A stretch of DNA of 53,491 bases from Dehalococcoidia bacterium (GTDB taxonomy: Bacteria > Chloroflexota > Dehalococcoidia > JAUSIH01): the NCBI GenBank assembly GCA_030648205.1, contig JAUSIH010000026.1, forward strand, positions 1-53,491, in the 5' to 3' direction. The notes under the pieces were generated by a model. The model worked only from the letters and a program-made list of their open reading frames with translations, was not told the DNA's origin and did not search any database. Below are positions 40,850-50,264 of the stretch, piece by piece (the stretch's first letter is position 1; each line of letters begins with the position of its first letter). Position numbers and translations under genes: made by a program.

Positions 40850-42088
40850 ATGGAACGTAGCGCGCTGGACGGATTTCGAGTCCTTGACCTGGGCCGTGTC
40901 CTGGCCGGGCCCATGCTCGGCCAGTTGTTGGCGGACATGGGAGCAGAGGTCATCAAGGTGGAGTCGCACCAGAGGATGGACGGCACCCGGCTGGGCCGCC
41001 CCATCATCGGTGACGACATCGCGGGCGGCGACGAGGGCAAGTGGCCCAACATGCAGCCCATGTTTCACGCGGTGAACCGGAACAAGATGGCCATCACTCT
41101 GGACCTGAAAAGCCAGCAGGGCCGGCGGACGTTTCTGGATTTGGCGCGCGTCAGCGACGCAGTGACGGAAAACTTCTCCCCCGGGGTGATGGACAATCTG
41201 GGGCTGGGCTATCGCGACCTCTGCAAAGTCAAGCCTGACATCGTACTCATCTCCATGTCGGGGCCTGGCGCGTGGGGATCGAAGCGCCACATCGTCACCT
41301 ACGCCTCGCAGATAGCGGCCCTCTGCGGCATGGCCGCCTTCATCGGCTATGAGGACGAGGAGGTGCTGGGCATAAGCCAGACCCACTACTGCGACGCCGC
41401 CGCCGCGACCGCCGGCGCCACCGCCGTTTGCCAGGCCCTGTACTATCGCCAGCGGACGGGAAGAGGCCAGTTCATTGACCTTTCCCAGTGGGAGGCGGAC
41501 ACGGCGTTCCACGCGGAGGCCATCATCGAGTATTCAATGAACAAGCGTGTGCTGCGCGCCAAAGGGAACTATCATCCCCGCATGGCGCCGTACAACGCCT
41601 ACCGGTGCCAGGGCGACGACGCCTGGATATCCATCGCGGTGGACACGGAAGGGGCGTGGCAGGCGCTCTGCCGCGTCGCGGGCCATCCGGAGTGGGCGAG
41701 CGACGGCCGCTTCGCCGATATGTACCAGCGGCTGCGCAACCGCAAGGAGTTGAACGCGGTCATCAGCGAGTGGACGCGGAACGAGGATGCCTACGCCCTG
41801 ATGGAGCGGCTCCAGGCCGAGGGCGTGGCGGCCATGCCCGTGATGAACATCCAGGACCTGTACTTCAACCCGCACCACCTGGCCCGTCAGGCCTTCGTGG
41901 AGACGGACCATCCCCTCGTGGGAGTGGAGCCAATCTACGGCATGCCGTGGAAGCTGAGCAAGACGCCCGGTCATATTCGGCGCGTGGCGCCGTCCGTAGG
42001 CGAGCACAACGAGTACGTCTATCAGGCCCTCCTCGCCATGCCCGGCGAGGAGGCTCGGGACCTTGAGGAACAGAAAGTCTTCTGGTAA
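40850..42088 (+). CDS. CaiB/BaiF CoA-transferase 5 (type B of pair 2)
   Basis: This 412-residue subtype B paralog starts at ATG 40850 (ALDGFRVLDLGRVLAGPMLG); the open frame extends upstream but overlaps transferase 4. It has MFHAVNRNKMAITLDLKS, the site GRGQFIDLSQWE (Glu215), APYNAYRCQGDDAWISIAV and the end EEQKVFW. Its insertion TRLGRPIIGDD matches TRLGR-like segments of transferase 9, its closest type B relative. It is followed 17 bases later by the first MaoC-like gene. Confidence 0.9.
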   Translation: MERSALDGFRVLDLGRVLAGPMLGQLLADMGAEVIKVESHQRMDGTRLGRPIIGDDIAGGDEGKWPNMQPMFHAVNRNKMAITLDLKSQQGRRTFLDLARVSDAVTENFSPGVMDNLGLGYRDLCKVKPDIVLISMSGPGAWGSKRHIVTYASQIAALCGMAAFIGYEDEEVLGISQTHYCDAAAATAGATAVCQALYYRQRTGRGQFIDLSQWEADTAFHAEAIIEYSMNKRVLRAKGNYHPRMAPYNAYRCQGDDAWISIAVDTEGAWQALCRVAGHPEWASDGRFADMYQRLRNRKELNAVISEWTRNEDAYALMERLQAEGVAAMPVMNIQDLYFNPHHLARQAFVETDHPLVGVEPIYGMPWKLSKTPGHIRRVAPSVGEHNEYVYQALLAMPGEEARDLEEQKVFW

Positions 42089-42105
42089 GGGTAAGGAGAG
42101 AACAG

Positions 42106-43572
42106 ATGGAAAAGCACGCAGGGACCATCACCGACGAGACAGTCGCCCAGCTCAGGGCCCAGATTGGCCAGGAGTTGGTCGGCAACGACCAGCCCTACAT
42201 CGAGGCGGCGGGCAAGGACGCCATCAGGCACTTTGCCTTCGGCATGGGGGACTTCAATCCCCTCTGGTTAGACGAGACGTACGCGCGGAAGAGCCGCTTC
42301 GGCGGCCTGACGGCGCCTCCGTGCATCCTGTACGCCGCCGGGTACCACCGCCATCACGGGCTGCGCGGCGCGCACGGGCTGCACGCGGGCGGGACGTGGG
42401 AGTGGTTCCGGCCCATCCGCGTGGACGACCACTTCACCAGCAAGTGCTATCTTTCAGACGTGAAGGAAAAGCAGGGACGCTTTGGCGGCAGGGAGGTCAT
42501 CCAGACATGGCGGGTGGACTACAAGAACCAGACGGGAGAGCTGGCAGGCTCCTGCTTCATGTGGACCATCCGGGCGGACCGCAGCGCGGCCCAGAGCAAA
42601 GGCAAGTACGCCGACCTCCAGAAGCAGGTCTATACCGACCAGCAGATACGCGACATCGAGCGGCAGGTGATGCACCATACGGAGCAGGGTGACATTCCCC
42701 GCCTGTGGAGCCAGGTGCAGGTGGGCGACGTCCTTCCCCCTCTCGTCAAAGGCCCCATCACGACCAATGACATCATCGCCTACTGCATGGGATGGGGCGG
42801 CGGCGGCAATCCGTACCACTATGCCCACTCCCTCAACCTCATCTACCGCCGCCAGCACCCCGGCGCCGCCACGAAGAACCCGCAGGGGATTCCGGACATC
42901 CCCGCCCGCGTCCACTGGGAGGACGACTACGCCCAGCGGTCGGGTCTGCCCTGGGCCTACGACCTCGGCCCGCAGCGCATCTCGTGGATGTCGCAGTTGA
43001 TGACGGACTGGGTCGGCGACGACGGCTTCCTGAAGAAGATGGACGTGCAACTCCGCAGCGTCAACTTCGTCGGCGACACCACGTTCTGCAAGGGCGAGGT
43101 GACGCGGAAGTTCACCGAGGGTGACGAGGCCCTGGTGGAATGCCGCCTGTGGGCTGAAAACCAGCGGGGTGAGAAGGCGGTGCAGGGGACGGCCGTGGCG
43201 AGCCTGCCACAGTCGGCGCCCGCGCGGCCCGCTCTACGGCTCGTGCGGGAGACCCCGCCCTCCGGCGCTCAGTCCGCCAAGTGCATCTGCGTCGTGGACG
43301 GCGGCATGATCGAGCTGGAGAACGGCACAGAATTGCGGTACGAGGAATTCCATGCGCCATCGGTCTGGGCCCCCGGCGGGGCGGTGGCGCGGCGCTTGAA
43401 CCAGCGGCTGGTCCAGGACAAGGTGGTCCAGTTCGTCCCGGTCCGCAAGGACAGGTATGGCCGCTTTGTGGCGAAGGTCTGGGTGGACGGCGTCAGTCCT
43501 TCTCAGACCATCCAGCAGGATATTCTGGCCCGCGGCTACCGCTTGAACGCGGCGGACGAAGGCGAGGGCTAG
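42106..43572 (+). CDS. FAS1-like/MaoC-type dehydratase fused to a decayed SNase-like domain
   Basis: This is a 488-residue protein. Residues 1 to about 375 form two hot-dog domains of the MaoC/FAS1-like hydratase group. IRHFAFGMGDFNPLWLDETYA and SRFGGLTAPPCILY carry the family GD.NPLW motif, and the second part has RVHWEDDYAQ and VNFVGDTTFCKGEV. These would hydrate or dehydrate enoyl- or acyl-CoA made by the transferases. The last 100 residues are different: VVDGGMIELENGTELRYEEFHAP and VPVRKDRYGRFVAKVWVDG resemble staphylococcal nuclease (TNase-like) domains, but DGDT is changed to DGGM. The second MaoC-like protein (46197) lacks this tail. Confidence 0.8.
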   Translation: MEKHAGTITDETVAQLRAQIGQELVGNDQPYIEAAGKDAIRHFAFGMGDFNPLWLDETYARKSRFGGLTAPPCILYAAGYHRHHGLRGAHGLHAGGTWEWFRPIRVDDHFTSKCYLSDVKEKQGRFGGREVIQTWRVDYKNQTGELAGSCFMWTIRADRSAAQSKGKYADLQKQVYTDQQIRDIERQVMHHTEQGDIPRLWSQVQVGDVLPPLVKGPITTNDIIAYCMGWGGGGNPYHYAHSLNLIYRRQHPGAATKNPQGIPDIPARVHWEDDYAQRSGLPWAYDLGPQRISWMSQLMTDWVGDDGFLKKMDVQLRSVNFVGDTTFCKGEVTRKFTEGDEALVECRLWAENQRGEKAVQGTAVASLPQSAPARPALRLVRETPPSGAQSAKCICVVDGGMIELENGTELRYEEFHAPSVWAPGGAVARRLNQRLVQDKVVQFVPVRKDRYGRFVAKVWVDGVSPSQTIQQDILARGYRLNAADEGEG

Positions 43573-43579
43573 AGGCTTC

Positions 43580-44809
43580 ATGACCACACGCAGCGCCGGG
43601 ACGCGCAATGGGGGAGCAGTGCGCGGCGCACTCACCAACATGCGCGTCCTGGACCTGACACATGCGATGGCAGGGCCTTACTGCACCAAGCTCCTGGCCG
43701 ACTATGGCGCGGATGTGGTGAAGGTGGAACGGCCCGGCACGGGAGACATGGCGCGATGGTTCGGCCCCTTTCCCGACGACCGGCCAGACCCTGAGCGGGG
43801 CGGCCTCTTCCTGTACCTTAACACGAACAAGAAGAGCGTGACGCTGGATCTGAAGTCGGCGGAAGGGCGGGCGCTCGCCCTGCGCCTGGCCGCGAAGGCG
43901 GACGTGGTGGTGGAGAGCTTTGCGCCGGGGGTCATGGCGTCGTTCGGGCTTTCCCCGGACGCATTGCGCGCGGCGAACCCCGCGGTCGTCCTGGTGTCCG
44001 TCTCCAACTTCGGACAGACGGGGCCGTACCGTGACTACCGGGCCACGGAACTGGTGCTGGAGGCAATGGGCGGTCTGGTGGCCGTGAACGGCGCGCCGGA
44101 CAGGGCGCCGCTGAAGCTGGGCCTGGCCCAGGGCCCCTATCTGGCAGGCTCCGTCGCGGCGGCGGGCGCGCTGGGCGCCTTCTACGCACGGAGAGGCCGC
44201 GGCGCGGGGCAGCATGTGGATATCGCTATCAGCGAGTGCATCACCACGGTCATCCGAACGCAGGTTGTGGATTACACCTACATGGGTGTCGTGGGCTGGC
44301 GTCGTCCGGGTCAGGTCCTGCCTCTGCACAACATCATGCCGTGCAAGGACGGCTACGTCGTGCCTCAGGTGGGGAATAATCGGGACTGGGAACACTTCGT
44401 CGCCTTCACTGGCATAGAAGCGTTCCAGGATCCCCGGTATGCCTCCGCTGAGGGCCGGCATCGCTGGACGGAGGAGATTGAGCGCCACGTCCAGAAGTGG
44501 CTGGTCGAACAGGGCAAGAAGGAGCTGTTCCACCAGGCCCAGGAGTGGCGGCTGCCGTTCGGCATTGTGCAGGACGCGGGGGACCTCCTGCGCTGCGAGC
44601 AACTGGAAGCGCGGGGGTTCTTTACAGTCCAGGACCATCCCGTAGCGGGTGCGGTACGCCTTCCCGGCCCGCCGTTCCGGCTTTCGGCGAGCCCGTGGCG
44701 AAAGGGCCGCGCGCCTCTGCTGGGGGAGCACACGGAAGAGGTGCTGTGCGGTCATCTGGGGCTCGACCCCGGCGACGTGGCGGCGCTCCGCGAGAAGAGG
44801 GTCGCGTAG
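43580..44809 (+). CDS. CaiB/BaiF CoA-transferase 6 (type A of pair 3)
   Basis: This 409-residue subtype A paralog has an N-terminal extension of about 18 residues before LTNMRVLDLTHAMAGPYCTK. It has GPFPDDRPDPERGGLFLYLN, VSNFGQTGPYRDYRATELVL, and the site GAGQHVDIAISE (Glu219). The end is LREKRVA. It lies eight bases after the first MaoC-like gene and two bases before its type B mate. Confidence 0.9.
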   Translation: MTTRSAGTRNGGAVRGALTNMRVLDLTHAMAGPYCTKLLADYGADVVKVERPGTGDMARWFGPFPDDRPDPERGGLFLYLNTNKKSVTLDLKSAEGRALALRLAAKADVVVESFAPGVMASFGLSPDALRAANPAVVLVSVSNFGQTGPYRDYRATELVLEAMGGLVAVNGAPDRAPLKLGLAQGPYLAGSVAAAGALGAFYARRGRGAGQHVDIAISECITTVIRTQVVDYTYMGVVGWRRPGQVLPLHNIMPCKDGYVVPQVGNNRDWEHFVAFTGIEAFQDPRYASAEGRHRWTEEIERHVQKWLVEQGKKELFHQAQEWRLPFGIVQDAGDLLRCEQLEARGFFTVQDHPVAGAVRLPGPPFRLSASPWRKGRAPLLGEHTEEVLCGHLGLDPGDVAALREKRVA

Positions 44810-44811
44810 CC

Positions 44812-46200
44812 ATGCAGACTGAGGGAATGCCCCTGCACGGAATCCGCATTCTGGAGGCGGGCCACCAATGGGCGGCGCCCATCGCCATCCAGTTCCTCGC
44901 CGGCATGGGTGCGGAGGTCATCAAGGTGGAGTCCACGGTCCACCCGGACATGGTCCGCTCCGGTTCCTACCCCGACGGCATCCCCGGAGAGAGGTATTGG
45001 AACAGGGGCGGGCGGTTCAACGACGTCAACCGGAACAAGCGGGGAATCACGCTGGACCTCACGAAGCCGGAGGGATGCGCGCTGTTCAAACAGTTGGTGG
45101 CGGTGACCGACGTGGTGGCGGAGAACTTCACGCCCCGCGTCATGGCGAACTTCGGGTTGGACTACGACTCGCTTCGGAAGGTCAGAAACGACCTGATTAT
45201 GCTATCCATTACGGGCTTCGGTCACTCCGGGCCGTGGCGGGACTATGCGGGCCGCGGCTCCGGCCTGGAGGCCACGTCGAGCCTGACCTACATGACCGGT
45301 TACCCCGGCGAGGGGCCGATGAAGTCCGGCGTGCCCTATACCGACATCCCCGCGGCGTACCACGCGGCGTTCGCGGTGATGGCCGCCCTGAACTACCGCG
45401 ACATGACGGGCGAGGGCCAGTGGATTGATCTCGCCATGTACGAGATCGGCGCGTCCGCCATGACAGAGGCGCTCCTGGACGCGGACTGGAACGGTAGGAT
45501 AGCAAAGCCGCGGGGGAACCGCCATCCGGCGTTCGCGCCGCAGGGCTGCTACCCCTGCGCCGGGTTTGACGAGTGGCTTGCGCTGTCCGTCACGTCGGAG
45601 CGCGAGTGGCGGACGCTGGCGGCGCTCATGGGCAGGCCGGAACTGGCCGAGGACCCGCGCTTCGCGACACTCGCGGCGCGCGCGGAGCACCACGACGAGC
45701 TTGACGGCGTCATCGCGGCGTGGACAAAGGCCCATGCGCCCCAGGCGCTGATGGAGCGCCTGCAGCGGGCGGGCTTCAGCGCGGGGCGCGTGCTGACGAG
45801 CAAGGACGCCCTGCTGGACAAGCACTATCGGCAGCGCGGGGCCTTCCCCGTGGTGCGCCACCTGCCGGAGACAGGCGTGGGCGACCGGGTGCACACGGGC
45901 ATACCGGTGCGGATGTCCGCCACGCCGTGTCACCTTGAGTCGCCCGCGCCCGGGCTGGGGCAGGACAACGCGGCGGTACTGGGCGGGCTTATCGGCCTCT
46001 CCGGCTCTGAGCTTCAATCGCTCCAGGAGCAGGGCATCATCGGCGACTGCCCTGTCGCCACTGTGCATGGCGCCGCCAGCGAGGGCGGGCGACCCGGCAA
46101 GGAGTCCGCCAGGACATATGATGAGGACTATCAGTCTTTGCTAGGGACCGCGCCGTCTCAGGGACGGAAGGACCATCGTGAAAAAGGAGGCGCGTCATGA
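44812..46200 (+). CDS. CaiB/BaiF CoA-transferase 7 (type B of pair 3), with C-terminal extension
   Basis: This 462-residue subtype B paralog starts at ATG 44812 (LHGIRILEAGHQWAAPIAIQ). It has GRFNDVNRNKRGITLDLTK, ITGFGHSGPWRDYAGRGSGL, the site GEGQWIDLAMYE (Glu211) and APQGCYPCAGFDEWLALSV. After the usual end (LQEQGII) it carries about 50 extra polar residues (GDCPVATVHGAASEGGRPG and on), absent from its relatives. It overlaps the next MaoC-like gene by four bases, so the extension may simply link the two by translational coupling. Confidence 0.88.
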   Translation: MQTEGMPLHGIRILEAGHQWAAPIAIQFLAGMGAEVIKVESTVHPDMVRSGSYPDGIPGERYWNRGGRFNDVNRNKRGITLDLTKPEGCALFKQLVAVTDVVAENFTPRVMANFGLDYDSLRKVRNDLIMLSITGFGHSGPWRDYAGRGSGLEATSSLTYMTGYPGEGPMKSGVPYTDIPAAYHAAFAVMAALNYRDMTGEGQWIDLAMYEIGASAMTEALLDADWNGRIAKPRGNRHPAFAPQGCYPCAGFDEWLALSVTSEREWRTLAALMGRPELAEDPRFATLAARAEHHDELDGVIAAWTKAHAPQALMERLQRAGFSAGRVLTSKDALLDKHYRQRGAFPVVRHLPETGVGDRVHTGIPVRMSATPCHLESPAPGLGQDNAAVLGGLIGLSGSELQSLQEQGIIGDCPVATVHGAASEGGRPGKESARTYDEDYQSLLGTAPSQGRKDHREKGGAS

Positions 46201-47351
46201 CGACCCAACCCGTGCACGTCGGCGACATCACTCCCGAGGGGCTGGCGAAGCTGCGCGCCCTCGTCGGCGTGGAGCTGCGCGGCATGCAGCAGTTCAACGA
46301 CTATGCCGCGTCGGACACCATCCGCCACTTCGCGTGGGGGATGGGCGACGGCAACCCTCTGTGGTCGGACAAGGAGTACGCCGCAAAGACCCGATGGGGC
46401 CGCCTGGTGGCGCCGCCGCTCTTCGTCGAGACGGGCCGCAAGGTGATGAGCGTGGGCCTGCCCGGTGTCCACGCCCTCTGGGCCATTGACGAGCTGGAGT
46501 TCTTCCTGCCGGTCTATGAGGGAGACCAGATTGTCACCACGACCAGGGTCCTGGCTGTCAAAGAGCGCCAGGGCCAATTCTCCGGCACGTTCATCGAGCA
46601 GCAGATGGAGCACATGTACCGCAACCAGCGGAACGAGGTCATGTGCCGGCGCGTCCAGACGGTCTTCCGCACGCCCACGCGCGGCGGGCGGGCCAAGGGC
46701 AAGTACTCCGGCATCGAGAAGACCAAGTATACCCCTGAGATGCTTGAGCGCATCTTTGACGAGATGTTCAAGCACGAGCGGCGCGGGGCCACTCCGCGCT
46801 ATTGGGAGGACGTGCAGGTCGGCGAGCAGCTTTCGCCGCTTGTGAAGGGGCCGCTCTCCGAGCAGGATATGATCGCCGCGTATGTCGGCATCGGCGCCAC
46901 GGCGGGCATGGTGGGCGGCATGGAGCTATACCACAAGTTCCGGATGCGCCACAAGTCCTGGTCGTACACGAACCCGGAGACGGGGCTGATCGAGGCCCCG
47001 GCGCGCGTTCACTCGCAGGACTGGATGGCCAAAGACATCGGCGCGCCCGGCGCGTACGACAACGGCTCCCAGCGCATCACGTGGCTGAGCCAGCTCGCGA
47101 CCGACTGGATAGGCGACGACGGGTTCCTGAAGCACCATCGCGTCGAGCTGCGCCGGTTCAACGCCATCGGAGACACCACGTGGTGCCGCGGCAAGGTTGT
47201 GGGGAAGTCGGTCAGGGACGGCGAGCATCGGGTGGAGCTGGAGATGCATGCGGTGAACCAGCGGGACGAGATCACGGCGCCGTGCCGCGCCACGGTCGTC
47301 CTGCCCAGCCGGCAGTCGGGGCCGGTGAAGCTGCCCACAAAGCCGCTGTAA
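46197..47351 (+). CDS. FAS1-like/MaoC-type dehydratase 2
   Basis: This 384-residue double hot-dog protein of the MaoC/FAS1-like group is related along its whole length to the one at 42106, but without the nuclease-like tail. It has TIRHFAWGMGDGNPLWSDKEYA, TRWGRLVAPPLFVETGRKV, RVHSQDWMAKDIGAPGAYDN and FNAIGDTTWCRGKVVGK. It probably hydrates or dehydrates an acyl-CoA. With transferases 6 and 7 it repeats the A-B-MaoC module. Its start overlaps the stop of transferase 7. Confidence 0.87.
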   Translation: MTTQPVHVGDITPEGLAKLRALVGVELRGMQQFNDYAASDTIRHFAWGMGDGNPLWSDKEYAAKTRWGRLVAPPLFVETGRKVMSVGLPGVHALWAIDELEFFLPVYEGDQIVTTTRVLAVKERQGQFSGTFIEQQMEHMYRNQRNEVMCRRVQTVFRTPTRGGRAKGKYSGIEKTKYTPEMLERIFDEMFKHERRGATPRYWEDVQVGEQLSPLVKGPLSEQDMIAAYVGIGATAGMVGGMELYHKFRMRHKSWSYTNPETGLIEAPARVHSQDWMAKDIGAPGAYDNGSQRITWLSQLATDWIGDDGFLKHHRVELRRFNAIGDTTWCRGKVVGKSVRDGEHRVELEMHAVNQRDEITAPCRATVVLPSRQSGPVKLPTKPL

Positions 47352-47373
47352 GAGTGGTAGGCCGGAGGAGTCC

Positions 47374-47486
47374 AGAGGGGGCGAAGCCCCTTCTGGTGGG
47401 GGGCTGGGGGTATCCCCCAACTTCAATTTCTCCTCCCCCTCTCCAAATCTGGAGAGGGGCACCAAGGGGGTGAGGTCCCCCTCCCA
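47374..47486. repeat. Repeat fragment related to the element at 33606
   Basis: It holds GAGGGGGCGAAGCCCCTTC, GGGGGCTGGGGGTATCCCCC and the hairpin CCCCTCTCC-AAATCT-GGAGAGGGG (47436-47459), followed by GGGGGTGAGGT. These are the same ordered blocks as in 33640-33745. Confidence 0.6.
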
Positions 47487-47560
47487 TGACTTATGGCATA
47501 ATCCAGCGGGCGGCGCATCTGCCGCGGGTGTTACAGCGACCATTGCAGGAGGCACACAAC

Positions 47561-48760
47561 ATGAGCGAGAAGGGCCAGCGGCTGGAGGGCGAGGCGGAAA
47601 TCCCGGGGGCGACCAGGATCATCTTCGGGCCGGACAAGGCGTTCACCGCCATCAACGCCGAGCTTGACGAGATAGGCGCCTCGCGCGCGTTCATCGTCAC
47701 CGGCAACACGCTCGCCAACAAGACGGACCTCATCCCCCGGCTTGTGAAGGCCCTGGGCAAACGCAGCGTGGGGGTCTTCGACGGCATGCGCATGCACACC
47801 CCGCGCGACGCCGTGCTCGCCTCGGCGCGCATGGCCCGGAAGGCGAACGCGGACATCCTGATAGGCGTCGGCGGGGGCAGCCCCATCGTCGGTACGAAGG
47901 GCACGGCGCTCGTCCTGGCCGAGGGCGAGGACATGGACGCCCTCTGCACCCGCTACGACCACATAGCCAACACCTACGTCGTGCCGAAGTTCACCCATCG
48001 CAAGCTCCCCATTATCGTCATCCCCACGACGCTGAGCGCGGGCGAGTTCAACTCCTCCATGGGCATCACGAACCCCGCCACGGGCGGCAAGGATATCTAC
48101 GTAGACCCGGGAGTCGTGCCGCACACCATCATTTTTGACCCTGTCATGACCTCGGCGACGCCGCCGTGGCTCTGGGGATCCACGGGCGTCAAGGGACTCC
48201 AGAACGCCGTCGAGCGGTACATGAGCCGCAACCGCAGCCCGTTCTCCGAGGGCCTGGGCCTGGAGGCCATCAGGATCGTCTTCCGGTACCTGAAACACTC
48301 GGTGGACGACCCGTCCGACATGTTCGCCCGCGGGAACCTGCAATTCCTGAACTGGATGACGGCGTTCGGAGGGGGCAAGGGCGGCTTCGGACTGGGGCAC
48401 GGCATCTGCCACCAGTTGGGCGGCCTGTGCCACGTACCCCACGGCGTGAGCGGGTGCATCGTCCTGCCGCACATGATGGAATATAATCGGCCCGTGACAC
48501 TCGAGAGGCAGAGGCACATCGCGGAGGCCATGGGCATCATCGGCGTGTCCGACGAGGAGGCCTCCGTGCAGGCGACGGCGAAGGTCCGGGGGCTGGTCAA
48601 GACGCTGGGCCTGCCGGGCCGCCTGCGGGACGCGGACGTTAGGGAGGCAGACTTGCCGAAGGTGGCGGAGCTGACGCTCAGGGACCGCTCTCTGAACGGG
48701 GCGCCGCGCCCGCCGAAAGACGCGGCTGAGATACTGGGCCTGCTCCAGAAGATGTACTAG
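47561..48760 (+). CDS. Iron-containing alcohol dehydrogenase family protein
   Basis: This 399-residue group III alcohol dehydrogenase is possibly of the maleylacetate-reductase type. It has the NAD(P)-binding GVGGGSPIVGTKGTALVLAE, the VIPTTLSAGEFNSSMGITNP segment and the metal-site region GHGICHQLGGLCHVPHGVSG with the expected His residues. It would oxidise an alcohol or reduce an aldehyde or keto acid. ATG 47561 follows GCAGGAGGCAC; an earlier frame start at 47486 overlaps the repeat. It lies between two CoA-transferase modules and probably serves the same pathway. Confidence 0.88.
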   Translation: MSEKGQRLEGEAEIPGATRIIFGPDKAFTAINAELDEIGASRAFIVTGNTLANKTDLIPRLVKALGKRSVGVFDGMRMHTPRDAVLASARMARKANADILIGVGGGSPIVGTKGTALVLAEGEDMDALCTRYDHIANTYVVPKFTHRKLPIIVIPTTLSAGEFNSSMGITNPATGGKDIYVDPGVVPHTIIFDPVMTSATPPWLWGSTGVKGLQNAVERYMSRNRSPFSEGLGLEAIRIVFRYLKHSVDDPSDMFARGNLQFLNWMTAFGGGKGGFGLGHGICHQLGGLCHVPHGVSGCIVLPHMMEYNRPVTLERQRHIAEAMGIIGVSDEEASVQATAKVRGLVKTLGLPGRLRDADVREADLPKVAELTLRDRSLNGAPRPPKDAAEILGLLQKMY

Positions 48761-48774
48761 ACAAGGATGAAGAG

Positions 48775-49998
48775 ATGACGACGGGACCTTCCGCACGAGC
48801 GACAGGGCAATTCACGGTCGTTGAGTATGGCGACGGCATCTCCGCCGCCCACGCGGGCAAAATGCTCGCGGACTTCGGCGCCACGGTCATCAAGGTGGAG
48901 CCGCCAGAGGGCGACGCGCTGCGTCGGATGGGGCCTTTCCCGGGCGACATGCCTGACCCCGAGAAGGCGGGCCATTTCCTGTACCTGAACACGAACAAGT
49001 ACGGCGTCACCCTCAACCCCGCGCTCCCGACGGGCAGGGCCATCCTGCTGAAGCTGCTGGAAAGAGCGGACGCCTTCATCACGAACGCGGCGCCGTCGCG
49101 CCTCATCGCCGCGGGCCTCACCCACGTCGACTTGAAAACGTCGCATCCCCGGCTCGTGGTGACCACCATCACGCCGTGGGGCATGGACGGCCCCTACAAG
49201 GACCGCAAGGCGACTGACCTGACGATGAACGCCGCCGGAGGTTTCTCCTGGGGCATTGGCATGCCCGACGGCCAGCCGCTGCAGATGCCATACGACCAGA
49301 GCGAGTACCAGGGCGGGCTGAGCGCCGCGGGCGCGACTCTGGCCGCCCTGTTTGCGCGCTACAGGACGGGCAGGGGCCAGCACGTGGACATCGCCATCGC
49401 CGAGGTGCTCGCGTGCTTCTATGAGGACATGTACATGCCTGCCTTCGTCTTCCAGGGCGTCATGGGTCGGCGGCAGGGGTTTCGGAACACCATCGGGCGG
49501 TATCCGCAGACGCTGATGCAGTGCAAGGACGGCTACGTGAGCCTGAGCGCTCCACAGAAGGACCAGTGGGTGCGCTTCGTGCAGGTGATAGGCACGCCGG
49601 AGTGGTCGAAGAACCCGCGCTATCGGGACCGCCGCGCCATGGCGGAGCAGTACCCGGACGAGATAGACGCGCTGCTGCGACCATGGTTCATGGCGCGCAC
49701 CAAGAAGGAGATATTCGCGCTGTGCGAAGAGGCCCATGTGCCCTTTGCTCCGGTGCACACCGTCGCGGAGGTCGCGGAGGACTCGCACTCACGGGCGCGT
49801 TCCCTCTTCACCGACGTGGCCCACCCGCGGGCGGGCGTCGTCCGCCAGATTGGCGCTCCCTTCAAGCTGACCGGGTCGCCGTGGCGCGTGGACAGGCCCG
49901 CGCCCACCTTGGGCCAGCATAACGTCGCCGTTTACTGCGAGCGGCTGGGGTACACGCCCAGCGACCTTGTGGACATGCGTCGGGCGGGAGTTATCTAG
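48775..49998 (+). CDS. CaiB/BaiF CoA-transferase 8 (type A of pair 4)
   Basis: This 407-residue subtype A paralog has a less conserved start (FTVVEYGDGISAAHAGKMLA). It has GPFPGDMPDPEKAGHFLYLN, TPWGMDGPYKDRKATDLT, the site GRGQHVDIAIAE (Glu210), WSKNPRYRDRRAMAEQYPDE and the end MRRAGVI. It is closest to transferase 4. It starts 14 bases after the alcohol dehydrogenase. Confidence 0.9.
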   Translation: MTTGPSARATGQFTVVEYGDGISAAHAGKMLADFGATVIKVEPPEGDALRRMGPFPGDMPDPEKAGHFLYLNTNKYGVTLNPALPTGRAILLKLLERADAFITNAAPSRLIAAGLTHVDLKTSHPRLVVTTITPWGMDGPYKDRKATDLTMNAAGGFSWGIGMPDGQPLQMPYDQSEYQGGLSAAGATLAALFARYRTGRGQHVDIAIAEVLACFYEDMYMPAFVFQGVMGRRQGFRNTIGRYPQTLMQCKDGYVSLSAPQKDQWVRFVQVIGTPEWSKNPRYRDRRAMAEQYPDEIDALLRPWFMARTKKEIFALCEEAHVPFAPVHTVAEVAEDSHSRARSLFTDVAHPRAGVVRQIGAPFKLTGSPWRVDRPAPTLGQHNVAVYCERLGYTPSDLVDMRRAGVI

Positions 49999-50029
49999 AG
50001 TGGCCCGTTCTAACGTTGGCGTTCCAGTT

Positions 50030-50215
50030 TGTGTCACCCTGAGCGAAGCGAGGGGTCTCTCCCGCAGAAGGTTTCCGGGGAGATTCCGAGTCCTTCCCCG
50101 GAAGGACTCGGAATGACACAAGCCCCCGCGCTCGAAGCGGGTGCAGGGCCGCCCTGCGGCCCGCCGGGGTCTGGGGCGTCCCCAGAAACGTTTTCTTCCC
50201 CTCTCCAGATGAAAA
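50030..50215. repeat. Palindromic repeats between the mates of pair 4
   Basis: A 91-bp element at 50030-50120 has inverted ends TGTGTCA/TGACACA and a hairpin of two perfect 15-bp arms (50083-50097 and 50100-50114, arm ATTCCGAGTCCTTCC). It is followed at about 50158-50210 by GGGGTCTGGGGCGTCCCCAGA and CCCCTCTCC, which match the element at 33606. The insertion separates transferases 8 and 9, which are otherwise expected to be adjacent. Confidence 0.65.
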
Positions 50216-50264
50216 ATACACGACCGCCCGCGACAACCGCGGGCCTGGTCATAGGGGGTCAGTC

